NCBI RefSeq assembly: GCF_000737325.1
Contig: NZ_CP011125.1
Location: 5,394,001-5,458,000 of the forward strand
Length of the DNA stretch: 64,000 nt
Reading direction: 5' to 3'
DNA from: Sandaracinus amylolyticus
GTDB taxonomy: Bacteria; Myxococcota_A; Polyangia; Polyangiales; Sandaracinaceae
Shown: positions 42,563-51,598 of the stretch, in pieces
Numbering within the stretch: the first letter of the stretch is position 1
How the letters are laid out: each line of letters starts with the position of its first letter
Notes under the pieces: model-generated
Database searches by the model: none
What the model saw: the letters and a program-made list of their open reading frames with translations, nothing else
What the model was told of the DNA's origin: nothing
Program-made: the position numbers and the translations under genes

Positions 42563-42919
42563 TCAGCGCTCCCTGAGCTTCTTCGCGGCGGCCTTCTCGT
42601 CCGGGTGCTCGTCGAGGAACGCCTGGAAGCTCTCGTCGCTGATCTCGACCGCGACGTCGCCCTGGATCTTCGCCTGGCATCCGAGCCGCGACGACGGGCG
42701 TACGTCGAATGCCTTGTCGAGGATGTCGAACTCCTCGTCCTCCATCTCCGACGTCGCGTCGAAGCCCTTCACGACGTAGACGTGGCAGGTCGAGCACGCG
42801 CACACGCCGCCACAGCGATCGCCCTCGGGCGCGCCGATCTTCTTCGCGGCCTCGAGGATCGACGTGCCCTGGGGGACTTCGACCTCGAGGTTCTCCTTCA
42901 CGAACCGGACCTTCGGCAT
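42563..42919 (-). CDS. fdx: ISC-type 2Fe-2S ferredoxin
   Basis: Adrenodoxin-like ferredoxin of 118 residues, electron donor for Fe-S cluster assembly. The cluster ligands are C36, C42 and C45 (CGGVCACSTC) and C81 (SRLGCQ), the ISC spacing CX5CX2C. C40 is an extra Cys. The N-terminal beta grasp is PKVRFVKENLEVEVPQGTS. It is the last gene of the isc operon. Its ATG overlaps the hscA stop by one base. Confidence 0.92.
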   Translation of the reverse strand: MPKVRFVKENLEVEVPQGTSILEAAKKIGAPEGDRCGGVCACSTCHVYVVKGFDATSEMEDEEFDILDKAFDVRPSSRLGCQAKIQGDVAVEISDESFQAFLDEHPDEKAAAKKLRER

Positions 42920-44826
42920 CAGTCGTCTCTCGCCTCGGGAGGCATGTGCGCGTCGATGCCCTTCGCCGACGCGGTGTCCTTCTCGATCGTCTCGAGCTCG
43001 CGGCCCGCGAGCGCGTTCTTGATCGAACGATCCATACGGCGCCCGGCGAACGCGTGGGTCGCGTCGTCGAGCTCTTCGATGCGCGCCGCGATGATGCGGT
43101 GCTCGTCCTTCGCGGCCGCATCACGAAGACGCTGCATCGCGCGATCGATGACGGTGCGCTCGCTCGACTCGAGGAGATCGCCGTCCTCGGTGAGCGCCTT
43201 CTCGGTCGCGTGCAGGACGCGCTCCGCCTCGACCTTCTGCTCGCGGAGCGTGCGCGCGGCGATGTCGTCCTCGCCGTGCTCGTACGCGTCCATCAGCATC
43301 TTCTCGATCGCGGCGTCGTCGAGCCCGTAGCTCGGCTTCACCTCGACGTCCTGCGTGAGGCCCGTCGTGCGCTCCTGCGCGCTCACGTGGAGGATGCCGT
43401 CGGCGTCGACGCGGAAGCGCACCTCGAGGCGCGGCAGGCCCGCAGGCATCGGCGGGATGCCTTTCAGCGTGAAGCGCGCGAGCGAGCGACAGTCCTCCGC
43501 GAGCTCACGCTCACCCTGCACCACGTGGATCTCGAAGCCGGTCTGGTTCTCGGCGTAGGTCGTGAAGACCTGCGCCGCCTCGCACGGGATCGCCGTGTTG
43601 CGCGGGAGGATGCGCTCCACCACGCCGCCCATCGCCTCGATGCCGAGCGAGAGCGGGAGCACGTCGAGCAGCAGCACGTCCTCGCGCGGTCCGCTCCCAC
43701 CGAGCATGTCGGCCTGCGCGGCCGCGCCCATCGCGACGACGAGGTCGGGATCGATGTCGGCGAGAGGCTCCTTGCCGAACATCGAGGCGACGTACGCACG
43801 GACCGCGGGCACGCGCGTCGCGCCACCGACGAGGATCACTCCGTCGATCCGATCCGGCGTGGTCTGCGCATCGCGCAGCGCGCGACGGCACGCGATGCCG
43901 GTGCGCTCGAGCAGCGGCTTGATCACCGCGTCGAAGTCCGCGCGCGTGATGCGGAACGTCGTCTTCGCGCCGTCGTGCTCCAGCTCGGTCTCGACGGTGT
44001 CGTGATCGGTGAGCGCGTGCTTGATCGAGCGCGCGGCGTGCAGCGCGTAGCGGACCGCGTGAGGGCTCGTGTCGTCGCGACCGAGCGCCACGAGCACCTT
44101 CTCCGCGAGCGCGCGATCCATGTCGTCGCCGCCGAGCTGGCTGTCGCCGCCGGTCGAGCGCACCTGGAACACGCCGTCGTCGAGATCGAGGATCGTCACG
44201 TCGAACGTGCCGCCGCCGAGATCGTAGACCGCGAAGCGCCCGTTCTGCTTCTTGTCGAGGCCGTACGCGAGCGCCGCCGCGGTGGGCTCGTTGAGGAGCC
44301 GCAGCACCTCGAGCCCCGCGAGCTTCGCGGCGTCCTTCGTCGCCTGTCGCTGTGCGTCGTCGAAGTACGCGGGCACGGTGATCACGGCGCCACCGACGCT
44401 ACCGAGATCGTCTTCCGCGCGCTCCTTCAGCTCGCGCAGGATCTCGGCGCTCACCTCGATCGGCGTGACCACCCTGCCCTCGCCGACCTCGAAGCGCACC
44501 ACCGGGCCGCTCTCGCTCGCGAAGCGGTACGGGCCCATGCGCCGCGTCTCGGGATCGTCGGCGCCGCGCCCCATGAAGCGCTTCACGCTGACGATCGTGT
44601 CGCGCGGATGATCGAGCGCGAGCTCCTGCGCGCGATGACCGACGACCACGACGCGCTCGCCCGTGTAGTGCACGACGCTCGGCACGAGCGCGTGACCGTC
44701 GCAGTCGCGGATCACCACCGGCGCGCCGGTCGGCGACACGTACGCGACGAGCGAGTTCGTCGTCCCGAGGTCGATCCCGATCGCAGTGGGCTTCGCGGCC
44801 GGGTCGTGGATCTGCAGCAGGCTCAC
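42919..44826 (-). CDS. hscA: Fe-S cluster chaperone HscA (Hsp70 family)
   Basis: Hsp70-type ATPase of 635 residues specialised for transferring Fe-S clusters from IscU. Nucleotide-binding motifs: [12 protein letters not shown] (about 17-28), [16 protein letters not shown], and [14 protein letters not shown]. The substrate-binding domain follows with [20 protein letters not shown] and NTAIPC, and a C-terminal helical lid. It lies after hscB with a 4-base overlap and before fdx, the classic hscBA-fdx order, which supports HscA over DnaK. Confidence 0.92.
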   Translation of the reverse strand: MSLLQIHDPAAKPTAIGIDLGTTNSLVAYVSPTGAPVVIRDCDGHALVPSVVHYTGERVVVVGHRAQELALDHPRDTIVSVKRFMGRGADDPETRRMGPYRFASESGPVVRFEVGEGRVVTPIEVSAEILRELKERAEDDLGSVGGAVITVPAYFDDAQRQATKDAAKLAGLEVLRLLNEPTAAALAYGLDKKQNGRFAVYDLGGGTFDVTILDLDDGVFQVRSTGGDSQLGGDDMDRALAEKVLVALGRDDTSPHAVRYALHAARSIKHALTDHDTVETELEHDGAKTTFRITRADFDAVIKPLLERTGIACRRALRDAQTTPDRIDGVILVGGATRVPAVRAYVASMFGKEPLADIDPDLVVAMGAAAQADMLGGSGPREDVLLLDVLPLSLGIEAMGGVVERILPRNTAIPCEAAQVFTTYAENQTGFEIHVVQGERELAEDCRSLARFTLKGIPPMPAGLPRLEVRFRVDADGILHVSAQERTTGLTQDVEVKPSYGLDDAAIEKMLMDAYEHGEDDIAARTLREQKVEAERVLHATEKALTEDGDLLESSERTVIDRAMQRLRDAAAKDEHRIIAARIEELDDATHAFAGRRMDRSIKNALAGRELETIEKDTASAKGIDAHMPPEARDD

Positions 44827-45338
44827 GAGAGCGCCTCTTCTTCGATGACCTCGACCTCGTCGAGGAAGCGGCGGTAGTAGCGCATCTTCGAGAGCACGTC
44901 GGCGATGCGCGCGGGCTCCGCCTCGCGCTCGAAGAGCGTGGTGATCTCCTGGCGCGCGCGATCGTTCTCGCGACGCACCTTCTCCGCGAGCGCGCGTGCC
45001 TTCCCGACGTCGCGCGCGCTGCGCGCCTCGGAGAGCGCCTCGCGTCGCTCCATCACGTCCATCAGGAACTCGGGGTCGGCGGGCTGGCCGTCCTTCACGT
45101 CGTGGCCGCGGAGCGCGAGCAGCGCGCGAGCGCGCGCGAGATCGTCGCGCAACGTGCGGTACGCCTCGTTCACCTCGACGGCCTTGCTCAGCGAGAGGCG
45201 GCGCTCCTGCGCGCTCGCGCCGACGAAGCGGTCGGGGTGCAGGGCCTTCTGCAGCTCGCGATATCGACGCTCGATCTCCTGCGCGTCGAGATCGAAGCGC
45301 GCCGGAAGGCCCAGCGTGCGGAACGGGTCGGTGCTCAT
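44823..45338 (-). CDS. hscB: Fe-S co-chaperone HscB (J-domain)
   Basis: J-domain co-chaperone of 171 residues that delivers IscU to HscA. The J domain carries the HPD tripeptide at 34-36 ([11 protein letters not shown]) with family residues [20 protein letters not shown]. The C-terminal three-helix bundle binds IscU ([18 protein letters not shown]). It overlaps hscA by 4 bases, so translation is coupled. A gap of 34 bases separates it from iscA. Confidence 0.93.
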   Translation of the reverse strand: MSTDPFRTLGLPARFDLDAQEIERRYRELQKALHPDRFVGASAQERRLSLSKAVEVNEAYRTLRDDLARARALLALRGHDVKDGQPADPEFLMDVMERREALSEARSARDVGKARALAEKVRRENDRARQEITTLFEREAEPARIADVLSKMRYYRRFLDEVEVIEEEALS

Positions 45339-45372
45339 CGTTCGACTCGGGCGCGACCCGTCGCGGCGCTCC

Positions 45373-45762
45373 TCAGATCGAGAAGCTCTCGCCGCAGCCG
45401 CAGCCCTTCTTCTCGTTCGGGTTCTGGAACTTGAAGCCGTGGCTCATCAGCTTCACCTCGTAGTCGAGCACCGAGCCGCGCAGGTACACGAGGCTCTTCG
45501 GGTCGACCACGACCTTCAGCGCGCCACCCTCGAACTCGAACACGTGATCGCGATCACGGATCCGATCCGCGAACTCGATCACGTAGCTCGCGCCCGAGCA
45601 GCCGCCGCCACGAACGCCGAGGCGCAGCGCGGCCGTGGGCGTGCCGCGGCGCTCGATGGCCTTCTTCGCCATCTCGACCGCCTTCGGCGTGAGATCGATG
45701 TCCTTCGCCGGCGTGCTCACCGGCTCGGTCGTCTCGGGCGTGCTGCTCTCGTGCGCTTCCAT
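45373..45762 (-). CDS. iscA: A-type Fe-S carrier IscA
   Basis: Fe-S carrier protein of 129 residues. The three conserved Cys are C55 (GGGCSGASY) and C121/C123 (KKGCGCGESF). The fold starts at IDLTPKAVEMAKKAIERRG. An N-terminal extension of about 20 residues (MEAHESSTPETTEPVSTP) is unusual for the family. It lies 7 bases after iscU and transfers clusters to apo-proteins. Confidence 0.92.
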   Translation of the reverse strand: MEAHESSTPETTEPVSTPAKDIDLTPKAVEMAKKAIERRGTPTAALRLGVRGGGCSGASYVIEFADRIRDRDHVFEFEGGALKVVVDPKSLVYLRGSVLDYEVKLMSHGFKFQNPNEKKGCGCGESFSI

Positions 45763-45769
45763 GATTCGC

Positions 45770-46174
45770 TTACTTCTGCTCGGCCTTCTTCGCGGCCTGC
45801 TTGCGACGGTAGTCCTCGATCGCGCTCTTGATCGCGTCCTCGGCGAGCACCGAGCAGTGGATCTTCACCGGCGGGAGGTTGAGCTCCTTCACGATCTCGG
45901 TGTTCTTGAGCGACATCGCCTCGTCGACGGTCTTGCCCTTGACCCACTCGGTCGCGAGCGAGCTCGACGCGATCGCGCTGCCGCAGCCGAACGTCTTGAA
46001 CTTCGCGTCCTCGATGACGTTCGTCTCGGGGTTCACCTTGAGCTGCAGGCGCATCACGTCGCCGCACGCCGGCGCGCCGACGAGCCCGGTGCCGACCGTG
46101 TCGTCTTCCTTGTCGAGCGTCCCGACGTTCCGCGGGTTCTCGTAGTGATCGATGACCTTGTTCGAATACGCCAT
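45770..46174 (-). CDS. iscU: Fe-S scaffold IscU
   Basis: Scaffold on which new Fe-S clusters are built, 134 residues. Cluster Cys are C37 (GAPACGDVM), C64 (FGCGSAIASSS) and C107 (VKIHCSVLAEDA). The HscA recognition sequence LPPVK is present at 100-104. The N-terminus MAYSNKVIDHYENPRNVG is typical. It starts 10 bases after iscS. Confidence 0.95.
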   Translation of the reverse strand: MAYSNKVIDHYENPRNVGTLDKEDDTVGTGLVGAPACGDVMRLQLKVNPETNVIEDAKFKTFGCGSAIASSSLATEWVKGKTVDEAMSLKNTEIVKELNLPPVKIHCSVLAEDAIKSAIEDYRRKQAAKKAEQK

Positions 46175-46184
46175 CTGCAGCTCC

Positions 46185-47411
46185 TCAGTGGGCCGTCCAC
46201 TGGATCGTCTTGAGGTCGACGCCGTCCTTCCACATCTCGTAGAGCGGCGACATCTCGCGCAGGCGCTTCACCTGGCGAATCACGAGGTCGGCGACGTAGT
46301 CGACTTCCTCTTCCGTGTTGAACCGGCCGAGGCCGAAGCGGATCGACGAGTGCGCGAGCTCTTCGTCGACGCCCAGCGCGCGCAGCACGTAGCTCGGCTC
46401 GAGGCTCGCGCTCGTGCACGCGCTGCCCGAGCTCACGGCGACGTCCTTGATCGCCATCAGCATCGCCTCGCCCTCGACGAACGAGAACGAGACGTTGAGG
46501 TTGCCCGGGTGGCGCCACGGATCGTCGGCGCCGTTCAGGTGGATCTGCTCGATGTTGTCGAAGAGCTTCTTGCGAAGCCGCTCGCGCAGACCGAACGAGT
46601 GCGCGCGGTCCTTCTCGTACTCCTTCACGAGGATCTCGGAAGCCTTGCCCATGCCGACGATCCCCGGGACGTTGAGCGTGCCCGAGCGCATGCCGCGCTC
46701 GTGACCGCCGCCGTCCATCTCCGCGACGATGCGCACCCGCGGCTTGCTGCGGCGCACGTAGAGCGCGCCCACGCCCTTCGGGCCGTACATCTTGTGCGCC
46801 GAGAGGCTCGCGAGATCGACGTTCATCTTCTCGACGTCGAACTCCATGCGACCCGCGCCCTGCACCGCGTCGGTGTGGAACAGGATGCCGCGCTCGCGCG
46901 TGAGCTTGCCGATCTCGGCGATCGGCTGGACCGTCCCGATCTCGTTGTTGCAGAGCATGATCGAGACGAGGATCGTCTTGTCGGTCAGCGCCTTCTTCAC
47001 GTCGTCGGGCGAGACCTGGCCCTTCTGATCGACGTCGAGGTACGTGACGCGGAAGCCCTCGCGCTCGAGGCGCTTGCACGTGTCGAGCACCGCTTTGTGC
47101 TCGGTGCGCGACGTGATGATGTGATCGCCCTTCTCCTTGTAGAAGTGGGCGACGCCCTTGATCGCGAGGTTGTCGCTCTCGGTGGCGCCCGAGGTGAAGA
47201 CGATCTCCTTCGAGCTGCCCGCGCCGATCAGCTTCGCGACCTGATCGCGCGCGTACTCGACGGCCTCCTCCGCGGCCCAGCCGAACGCGTGGTTGCGCGA
47301 TGCGGCGTTGCCGAAGTGCGAGGTGAAGAACGGCATCATCGCCTCGAGCACCCGCGGGTCGACGGGCGTCGTGGCGTGGTTGTCCATGTAGATCGGAAGC
47401 TTGAGCGTCAT
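46185..47411 (-). CDS. iscS: Cysteine desulfurase IscS
   Basis: PLP enzyme of 408 residues that takes sulfur from cysteine for Fe-S assembly. Seen: [17 protein letters not shown] at the start, PLP Lys K207 in [12 protein letters not shown], and the mobile catalytic Cys C332 in [14 protein letters not shown]. The C-terminus has the group I ending (KTIQWTAH), typical of true IscS. It starts 7 bases after the MerR regulator and is first of the assembly genes. Confidence 0.95.
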   Translation of the reverse strand: MTLKLPIYMDNHATTPVDPRVLEAMMPFFTSHFGNAASRNHAFGWAAEEAVEYARDQVAKLIGAGSSKEIVFTSGATESDNLAIKGVAHFYKEKGDHIITSRTEHKAVLDTCKRLEREGFRVTYLDVDQKGQVSPDDVKKALTDKTILVSIMLCNNEIGTVQPIAEIGKLTRERGILFHTDAVQGAGRMEFDVEKMNVDLASLSAHKMYGPKGVGALYVRRSKPRVRIVAEMDGGGHERGMRSGTLNVPGIVGMGKASEILVKEYEKDRAHSFGLRERLRKKLFDNIEQIHLNGADDPWRHPGNLNVSFSFVEGEAMLMAIKDVAVSSGSACTSASLEPSYVLRALGVDEELAHSSIRFGLGRFNTEEEVDYVADLVIRQVKRLREMSPLYEMWKDGVDLKTIQWTAH

Positions 47412-47418
47412 CTCGGGA

Positions 47419-48006
47419 TCACTCCGCGCCGTCGGAGGCGGTCGGATGGAAGCCGGCGACGAGCACCGGCGGATGCGTTCCTTCGTCGTGGCGATCGCAG
47501 CTCGGGCACTCGTGCACGACGCGCTGCGGCTGGCAGCTGTCGCACGTCGCGAGGTACTCGAGGCTGCGCACGAGCTCGCGCTCGAGCTCGTGCAGGCGCG
47601 CGATCTGCGCGCGGGTCTCGTCGAGCTTCTGCTCGAAGACCTCGGTGACCTTCTTCATCGCGCCGGGCGCGGAGCCGCTCGAGCCCCAGCTCGCGAGGAG
47701 ATCGCGGATCTCGGGGAGCGAGAGACCGGCGTCCTGCAGGCGCGTGATCCACTCGACGCGAGTGACCGAGTCCGACGAGTAGAGCCGATAGCCGGCGTCG
47801 GTGCGGCGCGCGGGCTCGAGCAGGCCGATCTCTTCGTAGAGGTGCAGCGCGCGGACGGTCTTGCCGGTGCGCTTGGCGAGCTCGCCGACCCGGAGCGGCT
47901 CGACGTCGTGCGTCGTGCACGTCTCGACGCGCGGCGACGCCACGTCCGCCGCGATGGGCAGGCGGCGCACGGTCTTGCCGGGCGGGAGCTCGAATCGAGT
48001 GGTCAC
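47419..48006 (-). CDS. Cys-rich MerR-family regulator leading the isc operon
   Basis: Regulator of 195 residues. The winged HTH spans about 38-80 ([36 protein letters not shown]). A coiled dimerisation helix (about 120-150) ends in a CX2C-X8-CX2C group: C155, C158, C167 and C170 (CDSCQ, CPSCD), with another Cys at 30. These may bind Zn or an Fe-S cluster. It sits where IscR stands in many bacteria and is 7 bases from iscS, so it is probably the operon's own regulator. The start is GTG at 48006, but no ribosome site is seen; a start near 47955 is possible. Confidence 0.82.
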   Translation of the reverse strand: MTTRFELPPGKTVRRLPIAADVASPRVETCTTHDVEPLRVGELAKRTGKTVRALHLYEEIGLLEPARRTDAGYRLYSSDSVTRVEWITRLQDAGLSLPEIRDLLASWGSSGSAPGAMKKVTEVFEQKLDETRAQIARLHELERELVRSLEYLATCDSCQPQRVVHECPSCDRHDEGTHPPVLVAGFHPTASDGAE

Positions 48007-48027
48007 GGGGTTCGGAGGTTGGAGTCA

Positions 48028-48092
48028 AACCCTCACGTACGGGTAAGGGTTGAGCCGAGCTGAGGCATAGGGGGCGGCGGAATCGGTGTCAA
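48028..48092 (-). promoter_or_regulatory. isc operon promoter and dyad operator
   Basis: On the minus strand TTGACA (48092 to 48087), a perfect -35, and TATGCC (48069 to 48064) are 17 bp apart; transcription should start near 48057. Just downstream lies the dyad AACCCT-N12-AGGGTT (48028-48051), a possible operator for the MerR regulator, placed to block early elongation. Confidence 0.6.
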
Positions 48093-48208
48093 GGCGCGCA
48101 CCGGCCCAGCGGCCGGGATGGCGGACGTGGCGGCGGGTGGCGGGCGGACCGTCAGGACGCCCTGGCGAAATCATTGATGATTTCGGCGTACTAGCGACGG
48201 TACGGCGT

Positions 48209-50557
48209 GTGACCTGGCGGGCGCGGATGGGCGCGCTCGGGTGGACGGCAGGAGGGCTGGTGCTCGGCGTGGTGCTGAGCGCGGCGGCAGGTGGGGTCGA
48301 CGCGGGCTGGGTAGGCGCGGTCCTCGCGCTGGCCGTGGGCACTGGACTGGCGCTCCTGGCGAGGCGCTCGGACGCGCGGCCGCGAGCGTGGGTCGGCGTG
48401 GCGCTGGGCGTGCTCGCGTGCGCGGCGGGTGTGGGCGTCTCGCAGGGCGCCGGCGACGAGCTGGTGAGCGTCGGCACGGCCGAGGTGCGCGGGGTCGTCG
48501 AAGAGCTGCGGGCGCGCGACGATCGTGCGGACGCGATCGTGCGAGTCGACGACGCGCGCGGCGACGTCGAGCTGCGCCGCGGTGATCGCATCCGGGTGCG
48601 CGACCGCGCGTGGAGCGAGGGCACGCGCGTCGAGGGCTCGTTCGCGATCGCGCCGACCGCGGGCTTCCGCAATCCGAGCCCGCATCCGCGCTGGCCGATG
48701 ATCGATCCGGTGCGCGCCGACGCGCGGGCGATCACCGTGAGCACGGCGCGCGAGCTCGGCGTTCGTGCGTGGATCGGCGCGGCGCGAGCGCACGTGAGGA
48801 GCGCGCTCGCACGCACGCTGGACGAGCCGGCGTGTGGCGTCGCGCGGGCGCTGATCCTCGGGGATCTCGCGCTCGGTGACGACGACGAAGCAGCGGTGCG
48901 CGGCGCCGGCCTCGCGCACGTGCTCGCGGTGTCGGGCATGCACGTGACGCTCTTGATCGGCGCGCTCGTGTGGCTGCTCGGACGCGCGCTCTCGTGGGTG
49001 CCGGCGATCGCGATGCGCGTGGAGGTCGCGCGGATCGCGGCCGGGATCGGCGTGCCGCTCGCGCTCATCTACGCGCCGCTCGCGGGCGGCGCGCCGAGCG
49101 CGTGGCGCGCCGCGATCACGGGTGCGATCGCGTACGCGCTGCGCGCGTCGGGACGTCGGGCCGATGCGGTCGCGGTCACGGCGGCGGCGGTGCTGGTGTT
49201 CGGGATCGTCGATCCTGCGACGCTCGCGCGCCCTGGGTTCCTGCTGTCGATCGCCGCGACGGCGGCGATCCTCGCGCCGATCGGCGACGCGGAGGAGCGA
49301 CCGCTGCGCGCGCTGGTGGTCGCGAGCGTGCGCGCGAGCCTCGCGACCGCGCCGCTGGTGATCTGGTGCTTCGAAGGGCTGCCGCTGATGGGCGTGATCG
49401 CGAACGTGATCGTGGTGCCCATCGCGAGCGCGGTGCTGCTGCCGATCGCGGCGGTGCACGCGGCGATCGCATCGATCGCGCCGGTGCTCGCCGCGCCGAC
49501 GGGGGCCGCGATGGATCTCGTCGCGCGTGGGTTCCTCGCGTCGTGCGAGGCGTTCGCCGCGTTCCCGCTCGGTCGCGCGCTACCGCCGCTCGACATCGCG
49601 CAGGGTGTGGTGCTCGCGGTTGCGTGCGGCGCGCTGCTCGTCGTGCGGAGCGTGCGCGCAGGCGTGATCGTGATCGTGCTGGGTCTCGTCGCGATGGCAG
49701 GCGCCGAGGTCCGGCTGCGCGCGAACGAGCAGCCGCACGGCGTGCTGCGCGCGACGTTCCTCGACGTCGGTCAAGGCGACGGCGCGCTCATCGACATGCC
49801 CGACGGCTCGCTCGTGCTCGTCGATGCGGGCGGCGTCGTGGGCCCGGGGATCGATCCGGGCGAAGCGGCGATCGCGCCGACCCTGCGTGCGCGGCGTCGC
49901 GATCGGATCGACGTCGCGGTGATCACGCATCCGCATCCCGATCACTACGGCGGGCTCGCTGCGCTGATGGAGCACGTCGAGATCGGAGAGCTCTGGGACA
50001 CCGGGCAGAGCGAGGACGAGCTGCCCGACGGCGAGCTGTCGGCGATGCTCGCGACGGCGCGCGAGAGAGGGATCCCGGTGCGCAGGCCCGATGCGCTCTG
50101 CGCGCGGCCTCGCGCGTTCGGGGCGGCACGCGTGCGTGTGGTCTGGCCCTGCCCTGCGTTCGATCCGGGGTGGGACCCGAACGAGAACTCGTTCGTGATC
50201 GAGATCGCGATCGGCGCGCGACGGCTCCTGCTCGCGGGCGACGCCGAGCAACACAGCGAAGGCGTGCTCGCGCGCAGCGGGCTCCTGTCGCGCGTCGATC
50301 TGCTCAAGGTCGCGCACCATGGATCGCGCACGTCGAGCACCGCGCCGTTCCTCGACGTGCTGCGCCCGCGCGTGGCCGTCGTGAGCGCGGGGCGAGGCAA
50401 TCAGTTCGGGCATCCCCACGCCGACGTGGTCGAGCGGCTCGAGGGGAGCGCGCAGCACGTCGTGCGCACCGATCGCGACGGGGGCGCGATCATCACGACG
50501 GATGGGCGCGCGATGGACGTTCGGACCTGGTCGGGGAGAACGATCCGCGTCGAGTGA
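48209..50557 (+). CDS. comEC: DNA internalization protein ComEC/Rec2
   Basis: Channel protein for DNA uptake in natural transformation, about 782 residues. N-terminal helices and an OB-fold-like periplasmic part (AEVRGVVEELRARDDRAD) come first. The Competence domain shows AHVLAVSGMHVTLLIGALV and about 8 membrane helices. The C-terminal metallo-beta-lactamase-like domain shows FLDVGQGDGALID, THPHPDHYGGL and KVAHHGSRTSS, so all three parts of full ComEC are present. The start is uncertain: GTG at 48209 or ATG at 48227; the frame is open further up but would cross the isc promoter. It ends in TGATCA with the next gene. Confidence 0.88.
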   Translation: MTWRARMGALGWTAGGLVLGVVLSAAAGGVDAGWVGAVLALAVGTGLALLARRSDARPRAWVGVALGVLACAAGVGVSQGAGDELVSVGTAEVRGVVEELRARDDRADAIVRVDDARGDVELRRGDRIRVRDRAWSEGTRVEGSFAIAPTAGFRNPSPHPRWPMIDPVRADARAITVSTARELGVRAWIGAARAHVRSALARTLDEPACGVARALILGDLALGDDDEAAVRGAGLAHVLAVSGMHVTLLIGALVWLLGRALSWVPAIAMRVEVARIAAGIGVPLALIYAPLAGGAPSAWRAAITGAIAYALRASGRRADAVAVTAAAVLVFGIVDPATLARPGFLLSIAATAAILAPIGDAEERPLRALVVASVRASLATAPLVIWCFEGLPLMGVIANVIVVPIASAVLLPIAAVHAAIASIAPVLAAPTGAAMDLVARGFLASCEAFAAFPLGRALPPLDIAQGVVLAVACGALLVVRSVRAGVIVIVLGLVAMAGAEVRLRANEQPHGVLRATFLDVGQGDGALIDMPDGSLVLVDAGGVVGPGIDPGEAAIAPTLRARRRDRIDVAVITHPHPDHYGGLAALMEHVEIGELWDTGQSEDELPDGELSAMLATARERGIPVRRPDALCARPRAFGAARVRVVWPCPAFDPGWDPNENSFVIEIAIGARRLLLAGDAEQHSEGVLARSGLLSRVDLLKVAHHGSRTSSTAPFLDVLRPRVAVVSAGRGNQFGHPHADVVERLEGSAQHVVRTDRDGGAIITTDGRAMDVRTWSGRTIRVE

Positions 50558-51043
50558 TCACTGAACCACGGCGCAGCCGTCGAGCTCGAGGTGCGCATCG
50601 AGCGTCGCGACGCTCGTGCCCGACGTCAGCGTGCACGCCTCGACGTCGACGACCACTTCGTCGCCATCGACGTCGGTCAGCTCGACCACGCACGACGCGT
50701 CGCCGCTGTACGTGCCCGACGCGACGCGCGCCTCGACGCTGCTGCTCGACCCGTCGCTCTGCGCGCGGAGCGTCAGCGAGCGGAGGCCCTCGTCGCCGCC
50801 GCCGCCGAAGAGGTCGATGATGACCGCGTAATCCTCGTCACCGACGGGCTCGATCTCGCACGAGCCGGTGACGCCACCCGCGGCAGCGTCGCCGTCGATC
50901 CGGACGTTCATCGGGAGCTCGAAGCCCGTCCGCAGATCGTCGCTCTCGAAGCGCGCGAAGCCGCTCGCGGTCAGTCGGTGATCACCGCAGCCCACGGCGA
51001 AGCTCGCGCAGACGAGGGCGAGGAGGAGGACGCGTCGCATCAT
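50558..51043 (-). CDS. Hypothetical lipoprotein
   Basis: Small lipoprotein of 161 residues. The signal ends in FAVGC (lipobox Cys19 or so). The mature part is strand-rich with two or three Cys that could pair (VTGSCEIEPVGDEDYAVIID, ASCVVELTDVDGDEVVVDV, ELDGCAVVQ). No known motif. The ATG at 51043 follows a GAGG site. It abuts comEC at its end (TGATCA) and is not linked to it. Confidence 0.7.
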   Translation of the reverse strand: MMRRVLLLALVCASFAVGCGDHRLTASGFARFESDDLRTGFELPMNVRIDGDAAAGGVTGSCEIEPVGDEDYAVIIDLFGGGGDEGLRSLTLRAQSDGSSSSVEARVASGTYSGDASCVVELTDVDGDEVVVDVEACTLTSGTSVATLDAHLELDGCAVVQ

Positions 51044-51163
51044 GATCGCCTCGCGGTCAGCAGCTAGCGTGCCACGATGCCGCGCTCCGGGAAACGCGCG
51101 TGTCCGACCGCGCATCCGGGGCACCAGGTTCACGATCGCGCCGCGTCGACCGTGAACGCTCGC

Positions 51164-51595
51164 TCACGATCCCGGGCGAAAGATCACCAGCGCGACGACC
51201 ACGGCCGCGAGCACGACGATGGTCATCGCGACGCCCCCGAAGAAGCCCTGCGAGACCTCGCGCTCCCCGCTCGCGCCCTTGCGCACCCGGGCGACGAGCA
51301 CGCCGTGCAGCGCCGCGACGACGATGCCGATCGTGAGCTTGCCGTGCATCCACCCGGCGCGCGAGTACACGTCGAGCGCGGTGAAGAACATCGTGAGGCC
51401 GCCCGCCCACGCGAGCAGGAGCCCCGGCGTCACGATCGCGAGCAGCGCGCGACGGACCGCGAGCAGCCCTTCCTTGCGCTGCTCCGCGGACGACACGAGC
51501 GCGAGCTGCGCCGCGGTCCAGGCCGCGCTGGCGCTGCCGCCGATCCACAGCAGCACGCCGACGATGTGCAGGACGAGCGAGATCTCGCGGAGCAT
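51164..51595 (-). CDS. CopD/HemJ-like four-helix membrane protein
   Basis: Inner-membrane protein of 143 residues with about four helices: ISLVLHIVGVLLWIGGSASA, LLAIVTPGLLLAWAGGLTMF, GWMHGKLTIGIVVAALHGVL and VAMTIVVLAAVVVALVIF. The His in VLHIVGVLLWIGG and in GWMHGKLTIGI, with the R-K loop, recall the HemJ/CopD-type families (protoporphyrinogen oxidase or copper-associated proteins). Assignment to HemJ would need a search. It starts 3 bases after the acetyltransferase-like gene, forming a two-gene unit. Confidence 0.65.
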   Translation of the reverse strand: MLREISLVLHIVGVLLWIGGSASAAWTAAQLALVSSAEQRKEGLLAVRRALLAIVTPGLLLAWAGGLTMFFTALDVYSRAGWMHGKLTIGIVVAALHGVLVARVRKGASGEREVSQGFFGGVAMTIVVLAAVVVALVIFRPGS

Positions 51596-51598
51596 CGA

